From: VRUE01 sp963702955 | Lineage (GTDB): Bacteria; Actinomycetota; Thermoleophilia; Solirubrobacterales; 70-9 | NCBI GenBank assembly: GCA_963702955.1 | Contig: OY969774.1 | Coordinates: 372,001-436,000, forward strand | Direction of reading: 5' to 3' | DNA: 64,000 bases | Shown here: piece by piece, positions 15,055-23,015 of the stretch | Numbering within the stretch: the first letter of the stretch is position 1 | Layout of the letters: each line of letters starts with the position of its first letter | Position numbers and translations under genes: made by a program | Notes under the pieces: generated by a model | The model's input: only the letters and a program-made list of their open reading frames with translations | Database searches by the model: none | Told to the model about the DNA's origin: nothing

Positions 15055-16221
15055 ATGTCCAACCTCATCCATCTCAAGCGCGCCAGGCGCGGCGCCGTTG
15101 CCATTGCCGCCGCCGTCTTCGCCCTCGTCGCCATCCCGGTCGCCGCGCAAGCCGCGCCGGTCAACCTTGCCACCGTCACCCCCTTCGTGGCCCTCGGCGG
15201 CTCTACCGTCACCAACACCGGTCCCTCGGTGCTGAAAGGCGATCTCGGGGTTTTTCCCGGGTCGTCGCTCGTGGGGTTCGGCTTTCCGGCGGTGGTGAAA
15301 GGCGCGACGCATAAAAGCGACGCCGTCGCCGGTCAGGCACAGGCCGACCTCACCACCGCCTACGACGTCGCGGCCGAACAGCCGGTCGCACCGGCGAACG
15401 ACCTGACCGGAACCGACCTCGGCAATAGAACGCTGCCCGCCGGCGCCTACCGATACACGTCGTCCGCCCAGCTCACCGGTCCCCTCACCCTCGACGCCGA
15501 AGGCGACCCTGACGCCCAGTTCGTCTTCGAGATCACCGCCGAACTGACCACGGCGCCGGCCAGCTCTGTCCTGCTGGTCAACGGAGCCTCGCCATGCAAC
15601 GTCTTCTGGCAAGTCGGCAGCTCGGCGACGCTGGACACCACGACGGCGTTCCAGGGCAACCTGATGGCGCTGGAAAGCATCTCGCTTAACAACGGCGCGT
15701 CGGTTCTCGGGCGGGTGCTGGCCCGCAACGGCCAGATCAGCCTGATCAACAACGTCCTCGACGGATCGATGTGCGGCACGGGGTCTTCATCGCCCCCGCC
15801 CGGTTCGCCGCCTCCCACCACGACCCCGCCGAGCGGTCCCGGCACGACCGGTGCCGTGCCGTCAACCGCTGTCGGCCAGGCGGTTCCCGTCAGTCAGACG
15901 AGGGTCCCCAGGGCGGCCCGCGAAAACGGCACCGCGATCGTGCGGCGCGCGGCGACCGGTACCTGCACCTCCGGGTTCAGCGCCACGGTCCGCGGCCGCC
16001 TGATCAAGCGCGTCGTCTTCAGCCTCGACGGCAAGCGCATCGACAGCCAGGTCGGCTCGCCGTTCCAGGTGTTCGTGCAGGCCACCCCCGGCGGGCACAC
16101 GGTCAGGGCCCGCATCACGTTCAAAGACGCCACTCGGGCCAAGACCGTGACGCTCCCCTACCGGGCCTGCGCCTCAGCGGTCCTCCACCCGCGCCACGGT
16201 CCATCCCAGTTCACGGGATGA
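15055..16221 (+). CDS. DUF3494 ice-binding-like secreted adhesin
   Basis: This 388-residue secreted protein has a signal peptide (residues 1-33, ending AAQAAP). A DUF3494 beta-helix-type domain spans about 36-240, with AGAYRYTSSAQLTGPLTLDA, then AQFVFEITAELTTAP, NVFWQVGSSATLDTTTAFQG and LGRVLARNGQISLINN, all hallmark strings of ice-binding/adhesin members. A Pro/Thr/Ser linker (about 245-270) and a roughly 110-residue Ig-like C-terminal domain follow. Known members bind ice or mediate surface contact. The stop overlaps the L,D-transpeptidase start, and a riboswitch candidate precedes it, so c-di-GMP control of surface attachment is likely. Confidence 0.88.
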   Translation: MSNLIHLKRARRGAVAIAAAVFALVAIPVAAQAAPVNLATVTPFVALGGSTVTNTGPSVLKGDLGVFPGSSLVGFGFPAVVKGATHKSDAVAGQAQADLTTAYDVAAEQPVAPANDLTGTDLGNRTLPAGAYRYTSSAQLTGPLTLDAEGDPDAQFVFEITAELTTAPASSVLLVNGASPCNVFWQVGSSATLDTTTAFQGNLMALESISLNNGASVLGRVLARNGQISLINNVLDGSMCGTGSSSPPPGSPPPTTTPPSGPGTTGAVPSTAVGQAVPVSQTRVPRAARENGTAIVRRAATGTCTSGFSATVRGRLIKRVVFSLDGKRIDSQVGSPFQVFVQATPGGHTVRARITFKDATRAKTVTLPYRACASAVLHPRHGPSQFTG

Positions 16222-16967
16222 CCCCTGCGGCCGACCGCGCGTCGCACCCCTCCGGCAAGTGGCGGAGGGGTGCGGCGTCGGCGCTGATCGTCGCCGGGAT
16301 CGGCTGCGTCCTCGCCGGCCCGGCCGCGGCCGCCGCTCCCCGGGTGCCCGCGAGCCAGCCGCTGGTCGCGCTCCTGCACGATCACGTCGCGCGGACCGGC
16401 GCGAGCGCGCATGCGGGCCGGATCGAATCGGTCGCCGCCCGGCGACCGCTGACCCGCACGCGCACCGTCCTTCCCGTCCTCGGTCGCGCGACCGCCGGCA
16501 GCGGCGCTCCATGGCTGCTCGTCCGCCTTCCCGGGCGGCCGAACGGGCACAAGGGCTGGATCTCCTCCCGCCGGACCCGCTCTACCGCAACCGCATGGCA
16601 CCTCCTGGTCAAGCTCTCGGCCCGCCGCCTCACCGTCTACCACTCCGGGCGCGCCCGCCGCCGCTTCCGTGCCGTGGTCGGCAAGCCCTCGACGCCGACT
16701 CCGCGGGGCGTTTTCTTCGTCGAAGAGACCCTCGCGCTTTCCCCCTATGAAGCCGGCGGACCGTTCGCGCTGGCCACCAGCGCCCGTTCGAACGCGCTGC
16801 AGGAATTCGACGGCGGCCCGGGCCAGATCGGGATCCACGGAACGAACAACCTCACGGGCGCGCTCGGGACGGCGGTCTCGCACGGCTGCGTCCGGCTCGG
16901 CACCCATGCCATCAGCTGGCTGGCGAGGCGCATCGGCGCCGGCGTGCCGCTGACCATCGTGCGCTGA
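16218..16967 (+). CDS. L,D-transpeptidase (YkuD domain), secreted
   Basis: A 249-residue exported protein with an N-terminal hydrophobic segment (ALIVAGIGCVLAGPAAAAAP). The C-terminal half is a YkuD domain with the catalytic pair HGTNN and SHGCVRLGTHAISWLAR (nucleophilic Cys near residue 223). A roughly 70-residue SH3-like stretch lies between them. It would cross-link peptidoglycan 3-3 or attach proteins to it. ATG 16218 overlaps the adhesin stop (ATGA), so the adhesin and a wall-anchoring enzyme are made together. Confidence 0.9.
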   Translation: MTPAADRASHPSGKWRRGAASALIVAGIGCVLAGPAAAAAPRVPASQPLVALLHDHVARTGASAHAGRIESVAARRPLTRTRTVLPVLGRATAGSGAPWLLVRLPGRPNGHKGWISSRRTRSTATAWHLLVKLSARRLTVYHSGRARRRFRAVVGKPSTPTPRGVFFVEETLALSPYEAGGPFALATSARSNALQEFDGGPGQIGIHGTNNLTGALGTAVSHGCVRLGTHAISWLARRIGAGVPLTIVR

Positions 16968-16982
16968 GGCGCGCCGGCGGTC

Positions 16983-16997
16983 CTCGCCTGAGGCGAG
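16983..16997. terminator. Small hairpin between convergent genes
   Basis: CTCGCC-TGA-GGCGAG lies between the transpeptidase stop and the stop of the convergent glutamate decarboxylase gene. It is only 6 bp with no T tract, so this is a weak call. Confidence 0.3.
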
Positions 16998-17000
16998 CCG

Positions 17001-18377
17001 TCAGTACCCGGTGCCGGTCTTGATCTGCTTGCGCTCGGACGGGTGCGCGCCGCCCTTCTTCTCCAGCGTCGCGCAGGCCTGGGCGAGGTCGTCGGCGAGC
17101 CGATCGACCTGCTCGCGGCTCAGCGTCTGCTTGACCAGCGCCCGGAGGATCTTCACGTCTTCGGCGTCGGGGGGGAGGGTGTAGGCGGGGAGCATCCAGC
17201 CGCGCTCGGCGGAGAGCTGCCAGGAGACGTCGAACTCGTCGTAGTTCTTCTCGCCGGCGAGCTTGAAGGCGACCAGCGGCAGCTGCTCCTGGTCCTCGCC
17301 GATCAGCTCGAAGTCGCCGCCGGCCTTGAGCTTCCCGGCCAGGGCGCGGGCGTTCTCCTGCATCGCCTTCATGATGTAGGCGTAGCCCTCGCGACCGTAG
17401 CGGACGAAGTTGTAGTACTGGGCGAGGACCATCGAGGCGCCGGTGGAGAAGTTGAGGGTGAAGGTCGCGTCTTTCTTCCCCAGGTAGTTCTCGTAGAAGA
17501 CGAGGTCCTCGGCGAGGTCGGACTTCTCGCGGAAGATCAGCCAGCCGATGCCGGGGTAGACGAGCCCGAACTTGTGCCCGGAGACGTTGATCGAGCGGAC
17601 CTGCTCGAGGCGGAAGTCCCACTCCGAGTCGGGGTAGAGGAAGGGCCAGACGAAGCCGCCGCTGGCGGCGTCGATGTGGAGCGGCACGTCGAGGCCCCTG
17701 TCGCCCTTGAGGTCGACCAGCAGCTTGTCGATGCCGACGATGTCGTCGGCATGCCCGGTGAAGGTCGTGCCGAGCACGGCGGCGACGCCGATCGTGTTCT
17801 CGTCGATGTGCGGCTCGACGTCCTCGGGGCCGATCGTGTACTTGCCTTCCTGCAGCGGCACGATCCGCGGTTCGACATCGAAGTAGCGGCAGAACTTCTC
17901 CCAGACGACGTGCACGTCGCCGCCGAAGATCAGGTTCGGCCGCTCGACCGGCTTCGATTCGGCTTCGCGGCGCTGCTTCCACTTCCACTTGAGCGAGAGC
18001 GCGCCGAGCATGATCGCCTCCGAGGAGCCCTGGGTGCGGGCGCCGGTCGTCTCGCCGGGGGCGTGGTAGAGGTCGGCGAGCATGCGGATGCAGCGCTGCT
18101 CGACCTCGGCCGAGATCGGGTACTCGGCGTGGTCGATGAAGTTGCGGTAGAGGTTCTCGCTGACGATCCGCTGCGCCTCGGGCTCCATCCAGGTCGTCAC
18201 GAAGGTCGCCAGGTTGCGCTGCGGGTCGCCCTCCAGGGCGAGTTCCTCGTCGACCAGGCGCATCGCGTCGAGCGCCGACATGCCGCTGTCCGGGAAGTCG
18301 CCGTCGGGGGCGTCCTCGGTGAGGAAGCGGTTGCCGTAGAGCATCGCGGCCTGATCCGGGGTGATGTCTTTTTTCAT
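17001..18377 (-). CDS. gadB: Glutamate decarboxylase
   Basis: A 458-residue PLP enzyme of group II decarboxylases. It has the substrate/cofactor segment PLHIDAASGGFVWPF and the PLP-lysine block SINVSGHKFGLVYPGIGW (Lys near residue 267), plus the family N-terminus LPDSGM..(DFPDSGMSALDAMRLVDEEL here). Length and motifs match bacterial and plant-type GAD. It converts glutamate to GABA and consumes a proton, which helps in acid stress. No glutamate/GABA antiporter gene is near, so it may serve GABA metabolism instead. It stands alone between convergent and same-strand neighbours. Confidence 0.95.
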   Translation of the reverse strand: MKKDITPDQAAMLYGNRFLTEDAPDGDFPDSGMSALDAMRLVDEELALEGDPQRNLATFVTTWMEPEAQRIVSENLYRNFIDHAEYPISAEVEQRCIRMLADLYHAPGETTGARTQGSSEAIMLGALSLKWKWKQRREAESKPVERPNLIFGGDVHVVWEKFCRYFDVEPRIVPLQEGKYTIGPEDVEPHIDENTIGVAAVLGTTFTGHADDIVGIDKLLVDLKGDRGLDVPLHIDAASGGFVWPFLYPDSEWDFRLEQVRSINVSGHKFGLVYPGIGWLIFREKSDLAEDLVFYENYLGKKDATFTLNFSTGASMVLAQYYNFVRYGREGYAYIMKAMQENARALAGKLKAGGDFELIGEDQEQLPLVAFKLAGEKNYDEFDVSWQLSAERGWMLPAYTLPPDAEDVKILRALVKQTLSREQVDRLADDLAQACATLEKKGGAHPSERKQIKTGTGY

Positions 18378-18413
18378 GCGGCTGAGCGTAACCCAGGGAA
18401 GGGTGGGGCGCGA

Positions 18414-19295
18414 TCAGGGCCGGGCGAGGTGGCGGCGCAGGAAGGCGAGCTCGTCGGCGACGACGGCCTCGTGCTCGGGCCCGTCGTAGACGTCGAAGTG
18501 ATCGACGCCGGGATAGGTGCGCAGCTCGCCGAGCGGGGCGCGGCGGGCGGCGGCGATCGCCGGGCCCGGCTTGGCGACGCGGTCCGCCTCGCCGACGCAG
18601 ACGAGCCAGGGGCAGTGGAGCCCGGCGGCGTGCCGGGCCGGGTTGAAGGGGCGGCCGAGCAGCCAGCGAGACGAGACGCGGTTGCGCCAGTGCGAGTCCT
18701 CGCCGATCGCGAGCACGTGGCGCCAGCCCTGCTCGCCGCCCGGCGCGTTGATGAAGGCGGCCTCGTCCGGTCGGCCGATCGCCGGCAGGTGGCGACCGAG
18801 GGCCGCGGCGCGCATCGTCTGCGCGACGACCCGCGGCGAGGGGCGGTAGGCCTGCCTGACGATGTCGAGGAAGGGGACCTGGCTGATCGCGGCGGCGACG
18901 CGGCGATCCGCGGCGGCGGCGGCGAGGGCGTTGCCGCCGCCCATCGAAGAGCCGAAGGTCGCGACCCGCTCGGGGTCGATGCCCGGCAGCGAGCGGGCGA
19001 AGCCGATCGCGCCGCGCCAGTCCTCGAGCTGGCGGGCCGGCTCGAACAGGTCGGGCTCGCCGCCGCTGTCGCCGAAGCCGCGGTGGTCGAAGACCAGTGC
19101 CGCGAAGCCCGCCGCGGCGAACCGCTCGGCGAACGGCCCGAGCCGGTCGCGTCGCGTCCCGGAGAGCCCGTGCGCCATGACGACGATCGGCGCGGGGGAG
19201 GGCGCGGCGGAGCCGCCGGCGGCGGGGTAGAGCCAGGCGGCGCAGCGGTCGCCCGCCACCGGGAAGACAAGATCCTCGCGGTCCACGCTCTTCAA
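18414..19295 (-). CDS. Alpha/beta hydrolase
   Basis: This 293-residue hydrolase has MAHGLSGTRRDRL (oxyanion region), the nucleophile elbow TFGSSMGGGNAL, and a late Asp/His pair in VCVGEADRVAKPG and YPGVDHFDVYDG. The pattern fits DLH/peptidase S9-type hydrolases that act on esters or small peptides. The AGGSAAPSPAP insertion near the start looks like a flexible loop. It lies 36 nt before glutamate decarboxylase on the same strand and may be co-transcribed, although a functional link is not evident. Confidence 0.88.
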   Translation of the reverse strand: MKSVDREDLVFPVAGDRCAAWLYPAAGGSAAPSPAPIVVMAHGLSGTRRDRLGPFAERFAAAGFAALVFDHRGFGDSGGEPDLFEPARQLEDWRGAIGFARSLPGIDPERVATFGSSMGGGNALAAAAADRRVAAAISQVPFLDIVRQAYRPSPRVVAQTMRAAALGRHLPAIGRPDEAAFINAPGGEQGWRHVLAIGEDSHWRNRVSSRWLLGRPFNPARHAAGLHCPWLVCVGEADRVAKPGPAIAAARRAPLGELRTYPGVDHFDVYDGPEHEAVVADELAFLRRHLARP

Positions 19296-19329
19296 AACGC
19301 CCCCTGTGTTCGAAACGTGAGAAACCGCC

Positions 19330-20166
19330 TCAGTAGCCCGGTGGGTGACGGGCGACGAATCCGGGCGGCTCGGTGCCGGCCAGATGCCAGCGCGGGCCGC
19401 TGCCGCGGGCGTCGCCGACGGTGTCCCAGCGCAGGCCGGCGATCACCGCGTAGGCGTGGGACGGGCTGGCGTAGACGGTGATCCAGCGGCCGGGGCCGGG
19501 CGCGCCCCAGGACTCGAGCTGACCGGAGGCGAGCGGGCCGGCGAGGAAACCGCCGCCGGCGAGCGCGAAGCTGACCGCGCCGGAGCAGTCGTAGCCGTGG
19601 GAGAACCAGGACCCGTGGCCGCCGCCCCAGACGTAGGGCTGACCGACGATCGTGTTGGCCGAGTCGATCACCCGTTTCACCGCTTCGGGAGCGCTGGGCG
19701 GGGCCAGGGCGATCCCGCTGACGTAGATCGCCGCCGGGCGGCCGTCGCCGCTGGGGGCCTGGGCGACCACCGAGCCGCGCATCCCCGGCGGCGGTGGCGG
19801 GATCGGCGTCCCGTTGGTGCCTGCGGAGGCGGGCGGGATCGAGGAGCCGTGAGCAGGGGAAGGGGCGACGCCGGGCGCAGCTTCGCCGGGCGGCGCTTCC
19901 CCGGATTGGGTCGACCCCTTGGCGACGCCCACGCCGCGGCTGCTCTCGTACTTCGCCCCCAGGTAGACGAGGCTGCCTTCGATCGCCTTCAGCGTGCCGC
20001 TCGCCTTGGCGGCGGCCAGGGTCGTCAGGATCGCCTGCCGGACCACACCGCGGCCTGAGCCGGAGCGGCTCACGGCGCCGGCCGAGCCGGCGAGCGACGC
20101 CCAGGTCAGGAGGACGGCAAGGCCGAGAATCGCCCCGGCTCGATGTAGGCGCGCACGACGGTGCAT
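19330..20166 (-). CDS. Secreted NlpC/P60-type endopeptidase
   Basis: A 278-residue exported protein. MHRRARLHRAGAILGLAVLL starts a signal peptide ending near GSAGAVS. After a Pro/Ser/Gly-rich linker (about 80-125), the C-terminal domain carries QPYVWGGGHGSWFSHGYDCSGAVSFAL, the Cys nucleophile block of NlpC/P60 (C40) peptidases, and a later His in SPSHAYAVIAG. It would cut peptidoglycan stem peptides or act as an amidase-like hydrolase outside the cell. The start at 20166 is chosen because longer frames overlap tRNA-Gly. Confidence 0.85.
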   Translation of the reverse strand: MHRRARLHRAGAILGLAVLLTWASLAGSAGAVSRSGSGRGVVRQAILTTLAAAKASGTLKAIEGSLVYLGAKYESSRGVGVAKGSTQSGEAPPGEAAPGVAPSPAHGSSIPPASAGTNGTPIPPPPPGMRGSVVAQAPSGDGRPAAIYVSGIALAPPSAPEAVKRVIDSANTIVGQPYVWGGGHGSWFSHGYDCSGAVSFALAGGGFLAGPLASGQLESWGAPGPGRWITVYASPSHAYAVIAGLRWDTVGDARGSGPRWHLAGTEPPGFVARHPPGY

Positions 20167-20169
20167 CGA

Positions 20170-20240
20170 AGCGGCGGACGGGAATCGAACCCGCATCATC
20201 GCCTTGGAAGGGCGAGGCTCTACCGTTGAGCTACCACCGC
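20170..20240 (-). tRNA. tRNA-Gly(UCC)
   Basis: 71 nt: acceptor GCGGTGG/CCGCCGC with one T-G pair, D-arm GCTCAACGGTAGAGC, anticodon stem TCGCC/GGCGA with loop CTTCCAA (anticodon UCC), TTCGATT T-loop, no CCA. The NlpC/P60 gene starts 4 nt downstream. Confidence 0.95.
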
Positions 20241-20361
20241 GCGGCCACGGACCGGCCCACGCTCGAGCCGCTCCGACGCCCCGTCAGTTTGCCCCAACCG
20301 CGCCCCGCTTGCCATCCAGCCCGCCACCGGCCCGCCGATGCGCCAAAATGCAGAGCAGCCA

Positions 20362-20435
20362 CGGGGAGTGGCGCAGTCTGGTAGCGCACTCGGCTGGGGG
20401 CCGAGCGGTCGCAGGTTCAAATCCTGTCTCCCCGA
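20362..20435 (+). tRNA. tRNA-Pro(GGG)
   Basis: 74 nt: acceptor CGGGGAG/CTCCCCG, D-arm GCGCAGTCTGGTAGCGC, anticodon stem CTCGG/CCGAG with loop CTGGGGG (anticodon GGG), TTCAAAT T-loop, A discriminator, no CCA. Confidence 0.95.
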
Positions 20436-20563
20436 TATTTGAGCTTTCCCCGCATGGCTTCGCATAGCCACGCGGAGCGGCGATGCGATCTGGTAGGGGT
20501 GAGGGCGATAGCCATTCCGGCGCTTGGGTAGAGCCGGCGGGAAATCTCCGAGGAGAGCCTCCC

Positions 20564-20971
20564 TCATACCTTCTGAGCGGATCTTGGCGCGCTGCGAAGG
20601 GCCCGAGAGAGCAGGCCGACAGCGAGCGCATTCCCGACAGCTCCGCCGACATGGACGAAACGCGGCCGGCCTCGCAGGGCGGCCACATGATTGAGGCCGA
20701 GGGCGACAGAGAGGATGCGCAGGCTGTGCGCGAGCGTGATCGCCGCCGGCTCGTTCGGTTTGAGGAGGCCGCGGACGAGAGCGGACGATAGACCCACGTT
20801 CCAGAGGGCGATCTCGCGCTGCCAGCCCGCTGAATGTCGCCAGGTCGAGTGCCGAGCTGCCGCTCGGGACGCAAAGGCCTGCACGAGGAGCGCGTTCAGG
20901 CTGAACCAAAGCCACCAGAGCAGTCCCGGGCGAATCTTGCGGATGAGCTGATCGCGGTCGCTCGACTCCAC
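20564..20971 (-). CDS. Small membrane protein of unknown function
   Basis: A 135-residue protein with a GTG start and a short charged N-terminus. Hydrophobic segments lie at LLWWLWFSLNALLVQAFA, at AITLAHSLRILSVALGLNHV and near VGGAVGNALAVGLLSRAL, with REIALWNVGLSSALVRGLLK between them. The layout resembles small four-helix integral membrane proteins of unassigned DUF families. It is divergent from the Nudix gene with about 30 nt between starts. I see no clear ribosome-binding site, so the start may be wrong. Confidence 0.55.
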   Translation of the reverse strand: MESSDRDQLIRKIRPGLLWWLWFSLNALLVQAFASRAAARHSTWRHSAGWQREIALWNVGLSSALVRGLLKPNEPAAITLAHSLRILSVALGLNHVAALRGRPRFVHVGGAVGNALAVGLLSRALRSAPRSAQKV

Positions 20972-21004
20972 AGGGGGCGATGCTACTGGCTAAAGACAGC
21001 CGCG

Positions 21005-21529
21005 ATGGCGTGGGCTACGATCCGCCGCGACGACGTGGGCTATCGCGATTCCTACCTTTGGCGCCTACGACAAGCGGTGGGCCACGACCTCGTGCTAATG
21101 CCCGGCGCGATGGTCGCGCTGCAGCGAGACGATCGGCGCGTCCTGCTGACCAAGCGAACCGACGACGGAACCTGGTGCCTGCCGGCCGGCGCCGCGGAGC
21201 CGGGCGGGAGCTTCGCCCGCACGGCAATCGAGGAGCTGGCCGAGGAGACCGGGGTCGAGGTCGCCGAGCGAGATCTGATCCCCTTCGGCTGCCTCTCCGC
21301 GGCCGAGGCGCACACGATCCACTACCCCAACGGCGATGTAACCCATTGCTTCGCCCTGCTTTTCCTGGCGAGAGACTGGCAAGGCGAGCCGTGCCCCGAC
21401 CAAGCGGAGACGACCGCGGTGGAGTTCGTCGACCCCGGCGCGCCGCCCGAGCCGCTCCACGGTCCAACCGCACACGCGCTCGATCTGCTGACGGCCTATC
21501 TCCGCACGGGCGCGTTCCAGGTGCGCTGA
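21005..21529 (+). CDS. Nudix hydrolase with an atypical Nudix box
   Basis: The 174-residue protein reads MLMPGAMVALQRDD-like strands, then the Nudix region GAAEPGGSFARTAIEELAEE followed by TGVEV. The EExGU end of the box is intact, but the first Glu of GX5E is Gly and the usual Arg-Glu start of REUXEE is Glu-Glu. Metal binding by the EELAEE helix is still plausible. The substrate is unknown; the family cleaves nucleoside diphosphates linked to X. ATG 21005 is chosen because it directly precedes WATIRRDDVGYRDSYLWRL, a segment found before the Nudix fold in relatives. Confidence 0.82.
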   Translation: MAWATIRRDDVGYRDSYLWRLRQAVGHDLVLMPGAMVALQRDDRRVLLTKRTDDGTWCLPAGAAEPGGSFARTAIEELAEETGVEVAERDLIPFGCLSAAEAHTIHYPNGDVTHCFALLFLARDWQGEPCPDQAETTAVEFVDPGAPPEPLHGPTAHALDLLTAYLRTGAFQVR

Positions 21530-21709
21530 CGGCCTGGAAACTCAGAGCACCGAGACGGGCCGATCTCCAACCCCTTTTCTGCCAAGCGAGCCAAGGTCGG
21601 CCCTGCATGCACTGCGTTTAGGAAGCCTTGACTACGCGCACGGCTGAACAACCGGCACAACTTGTGAGATCAGCATTCTTTTGCCCCCTCCGCCATCAAC
21701 CCGGTGGGG

Positions 21710-21877
21710 ATGGTAGATGGGGCGACCGGCCCGATACGCGCCTCGCTCAAACCGGCATGGCGCAATGCGGTCAGCGGGGTCGTAGGGTTCCCCCCGGTTG
21801 GGATCGTTCCTCCTCATGCTCGGAGGTTCGTATACGTCAGCGAGCCACCGAGCGGGACGGTCTCTCCTCCCTCATAA
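21710..21877 (+). CDS. Possible 55-residue small protein ending at a terminator
   Basis: The frame from ATG 21710 stays open for 55 codons and stops 4 nt before a perfect 12-bp hairpin with a T tract on this strand, so the strand is probably transcribed up to here. It begins MVDGATGPIRASLKPAWRNA and ends RRFVYVSEPPSGTVSPPS. There is no good ribosome-binding site and a 61-codon frame lies antisense on 21632-21817, so coding is uncertain. A non-coding RNA ending at the terminator is equally possible. Confidence 0.3.
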   Translation: MVDGATGPIRASLKPAWRNAVSGVVGFPPVGIVPPHARRFVYVSEPPSGTVSPPS

Positions 21878-21881
21878 ACGG

Positions 21882-21919
21882 GGGGGCGGGCGGAATCGAC
21901 AGGCCGCCCGCCCCCTTTT
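21882..21919 (+). terminator. Strong intrinsic terminator
   Basis: GGGGGCGGGCGG (21882-21893) and CCGCCCGCCCCC (21904-21915) pair perfectly with a 10-nt loop, then TTTTCTCTT follows on the plus strand. On the minus strand the stem lies 16 nt after the stop of peptide B, so it can also end that transcript, although without a T tract. Confidence 0.85.
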
Positions 21920-21930
21920 CTCTTACGGCA

Positions 21931-21990
21931 TCAGCCGTTCTTGACGATGTGGAGCATCGGCGTAACGGCCTGCTCGGTCTTGAGCACCAT
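21931..21990 (-). CDS. 19-residue peptide B (MVLKTEQAVTPMLHIVKNG)
   Basis: ATG 21990 is preceded by GGGAGGAGGTGATCGC, a near-ideal Shine-Dalgarno at normal spacing, better than most genes in the window. The peptide has the same length as peptide A at 11130-11189 and shares M1, L3, Q7, A8, P11, K17 and G19 without gaps. It is divergent from a winged-helix gene of the same family as the one beside peptide A, and is followed by a terminator-like hairpin. It has no export signal, no Cys and no lanthipeptide-like core. Its role is unknown: an intracellular signal, leader or toxin are all open. Confidence 0.65.
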   Translation of the reverse strand: MVLKTEQAVTPMLHIVKNG

Positions 21991-22068
21991 GCGATCACCT
22001 CCTCCCGTAACTCGTGGGGAGCGCCCCTGCGCTAGACGGGGCGGCTCGCCTTTACACGGGAGAAGAAT

Positions 22069-22086
22069 GCTCAAAACTACTTGAGC
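22069..22086. promoter_or_regulatory. Inverted repeat in divergent promoter region B
   Basis: GCTCAA (22069-22074) and TTGAGC (22081-22086) are perfectly complementary with a 6-nt spacer, in the AT-richer gap between peptide B and the winged-helix gene. A plausible operator for the winged-helix product. Confidence 0.4.
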
Positions 22087-22181
22087 GTTCAATCGGCGGT
22101 GTCGCGTCGTGCTACGGAAGCACCGCTGGAATTGCTTTACTCCGCGCTTTGAGACTTAAAACGTTCCGGAAAGGAAACTAG

Positions 22182-23015
22182 GTGGTTCCTCAACCCAAAA
22201 AGGGAGCTTCGGGAAAAGCGCCTGGCGGAAGCAAGGGTGGGAGCAAGAGCAAAGGCGGGACGAAAGCAAGCCGGAAACCGAAGCGCAAACGCCAGTCGCA
22301 CCGAGGGGCCACGCAGAAAGCCAGGGAACGAGCCGAGGGTCTGGTGCCGAGCAAGACCGTCCAAATCATCACCAGCGACCCGCTGAAAGCGCAGATCGTC
22401 GCCGTGGCGCTTCAGCGCCTCTACGCGCCAAGCGATTTCGCCAGGGACGTAGGCATTGCCTTAAACGTGGCGTCCTACGCCTTCAGGGTGCTGAGAGAAA
22501 ACGACATCCTTGAGCTGGTCAAAGAAGAAAGGATCAAAGGCGCGACGATCAAGCACCTGTACCGGGCAACCGAGGCGGCGCTCGTCAGTACCGCCAACTG
22601 GGGCTTGCTGGCCGACGAGCTACGGCCGGGGATCGTCGGGACGACCCTCCATGACTTCAACGCTCGCGCCTCGCAAGCCCAAGAGACCGGGCACATGTTC
22701 CTGCGGGAAGACTTCTGCGTGTATTGGGCCCCGGCCGACCTGGACGACATCGCTTGGGAGGAACAGACGGAGTTCGTCAATTGGTTTATCGAAGCCTCGA
22801 AAAACCTGGTGGTCGAAACCGCCAACCGCCGAGCCAACGGCAAGAGCAAGGGCGGTTTTCACGCCACGGTTGCCATTGCAGCCTTTCCCTCGCCGACCCA
22901 TGAGGAGGTCAAGAAGCACAAACCCAAGAGGGGCCGGGGGAAAGGGAAAAGCCGAGGGAAGGCCAAAGGCTCGCACAGCGGCAGAGCTGCCAAAGGCAAG
23001 GGGGGAAAGAAGTGA
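22182..23015 (+). CDS. Winged-helix regulator with basic tails (single-unit relative of 11334-12575)
   Basis: A 277-residue protein. Residues 1-55 and about 238-277 are very rich in Lys, Arg, Gly and Ser, like nucleic-acid-binding tails. The middle holds one winged-helix unit: DPLKAQIVAVALQRLYAPSD, then ARDVGIALNVASYAFRVLRE, a wing with GATIKHLYRATEAAL, and a helical part ending HATVAIAAFPSP. It aligns with either half of the 413-residue locus A protein. GTG 22182 follows an AAAGGAAAC ribosome site. The stop overlaps the next small winged-helix gene by 4 nt. The tails suggest non-specific DNA or RNA contact besides operator binding. Confidence 0.75.
   Translation: MVPQPKKGASGKAPGGSKGGSKSKGGTKASRKPKRKRQSHRGATQKARERAEGLVPSKTVQIITSDPLKAQIVAVALQRLYAPSDFARDVGIALNVASYAFRVLRENDILELVKEERIKGATIKHLYRATEAALVSTANWGLLADELRPGIVGTTLHDFNARASQAQETGHMFLREDFCVYWAPADLDDIAWEEQTEFVNWFIEASKNLVVETANRRANGKSKGGFHATVAIAAFPSPTHEEVKKHKPKRGRGKGKSRGKAKGSHSGRAAKGKGGKK

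Noticed and set aside
15055..16221. Antifreeze function for the DUF3494 protein
   Set aside because: The family fold is clear but many members are adhesins; a true ice-binding role cannot be read from sequence here.
17043..19481. 812-codon plus-strand frame opposite the glutamate decarboxylase and hydrolase genes
   Set aside because: It spans two well-supported minus-strand genes and is rich in Val/Glu/Ala/Gly repeats typical of antisense high-GC frames.
21632..21817. 61-codon minus-strand frame, and within it a 14-codon frame (MLISQVVPVVQPCA) with a G-rich upstream stretch
   Set aside because: The short frame slightly resembles the 19-residue peptides, but the match is weak and length differs; no second copy supports it.
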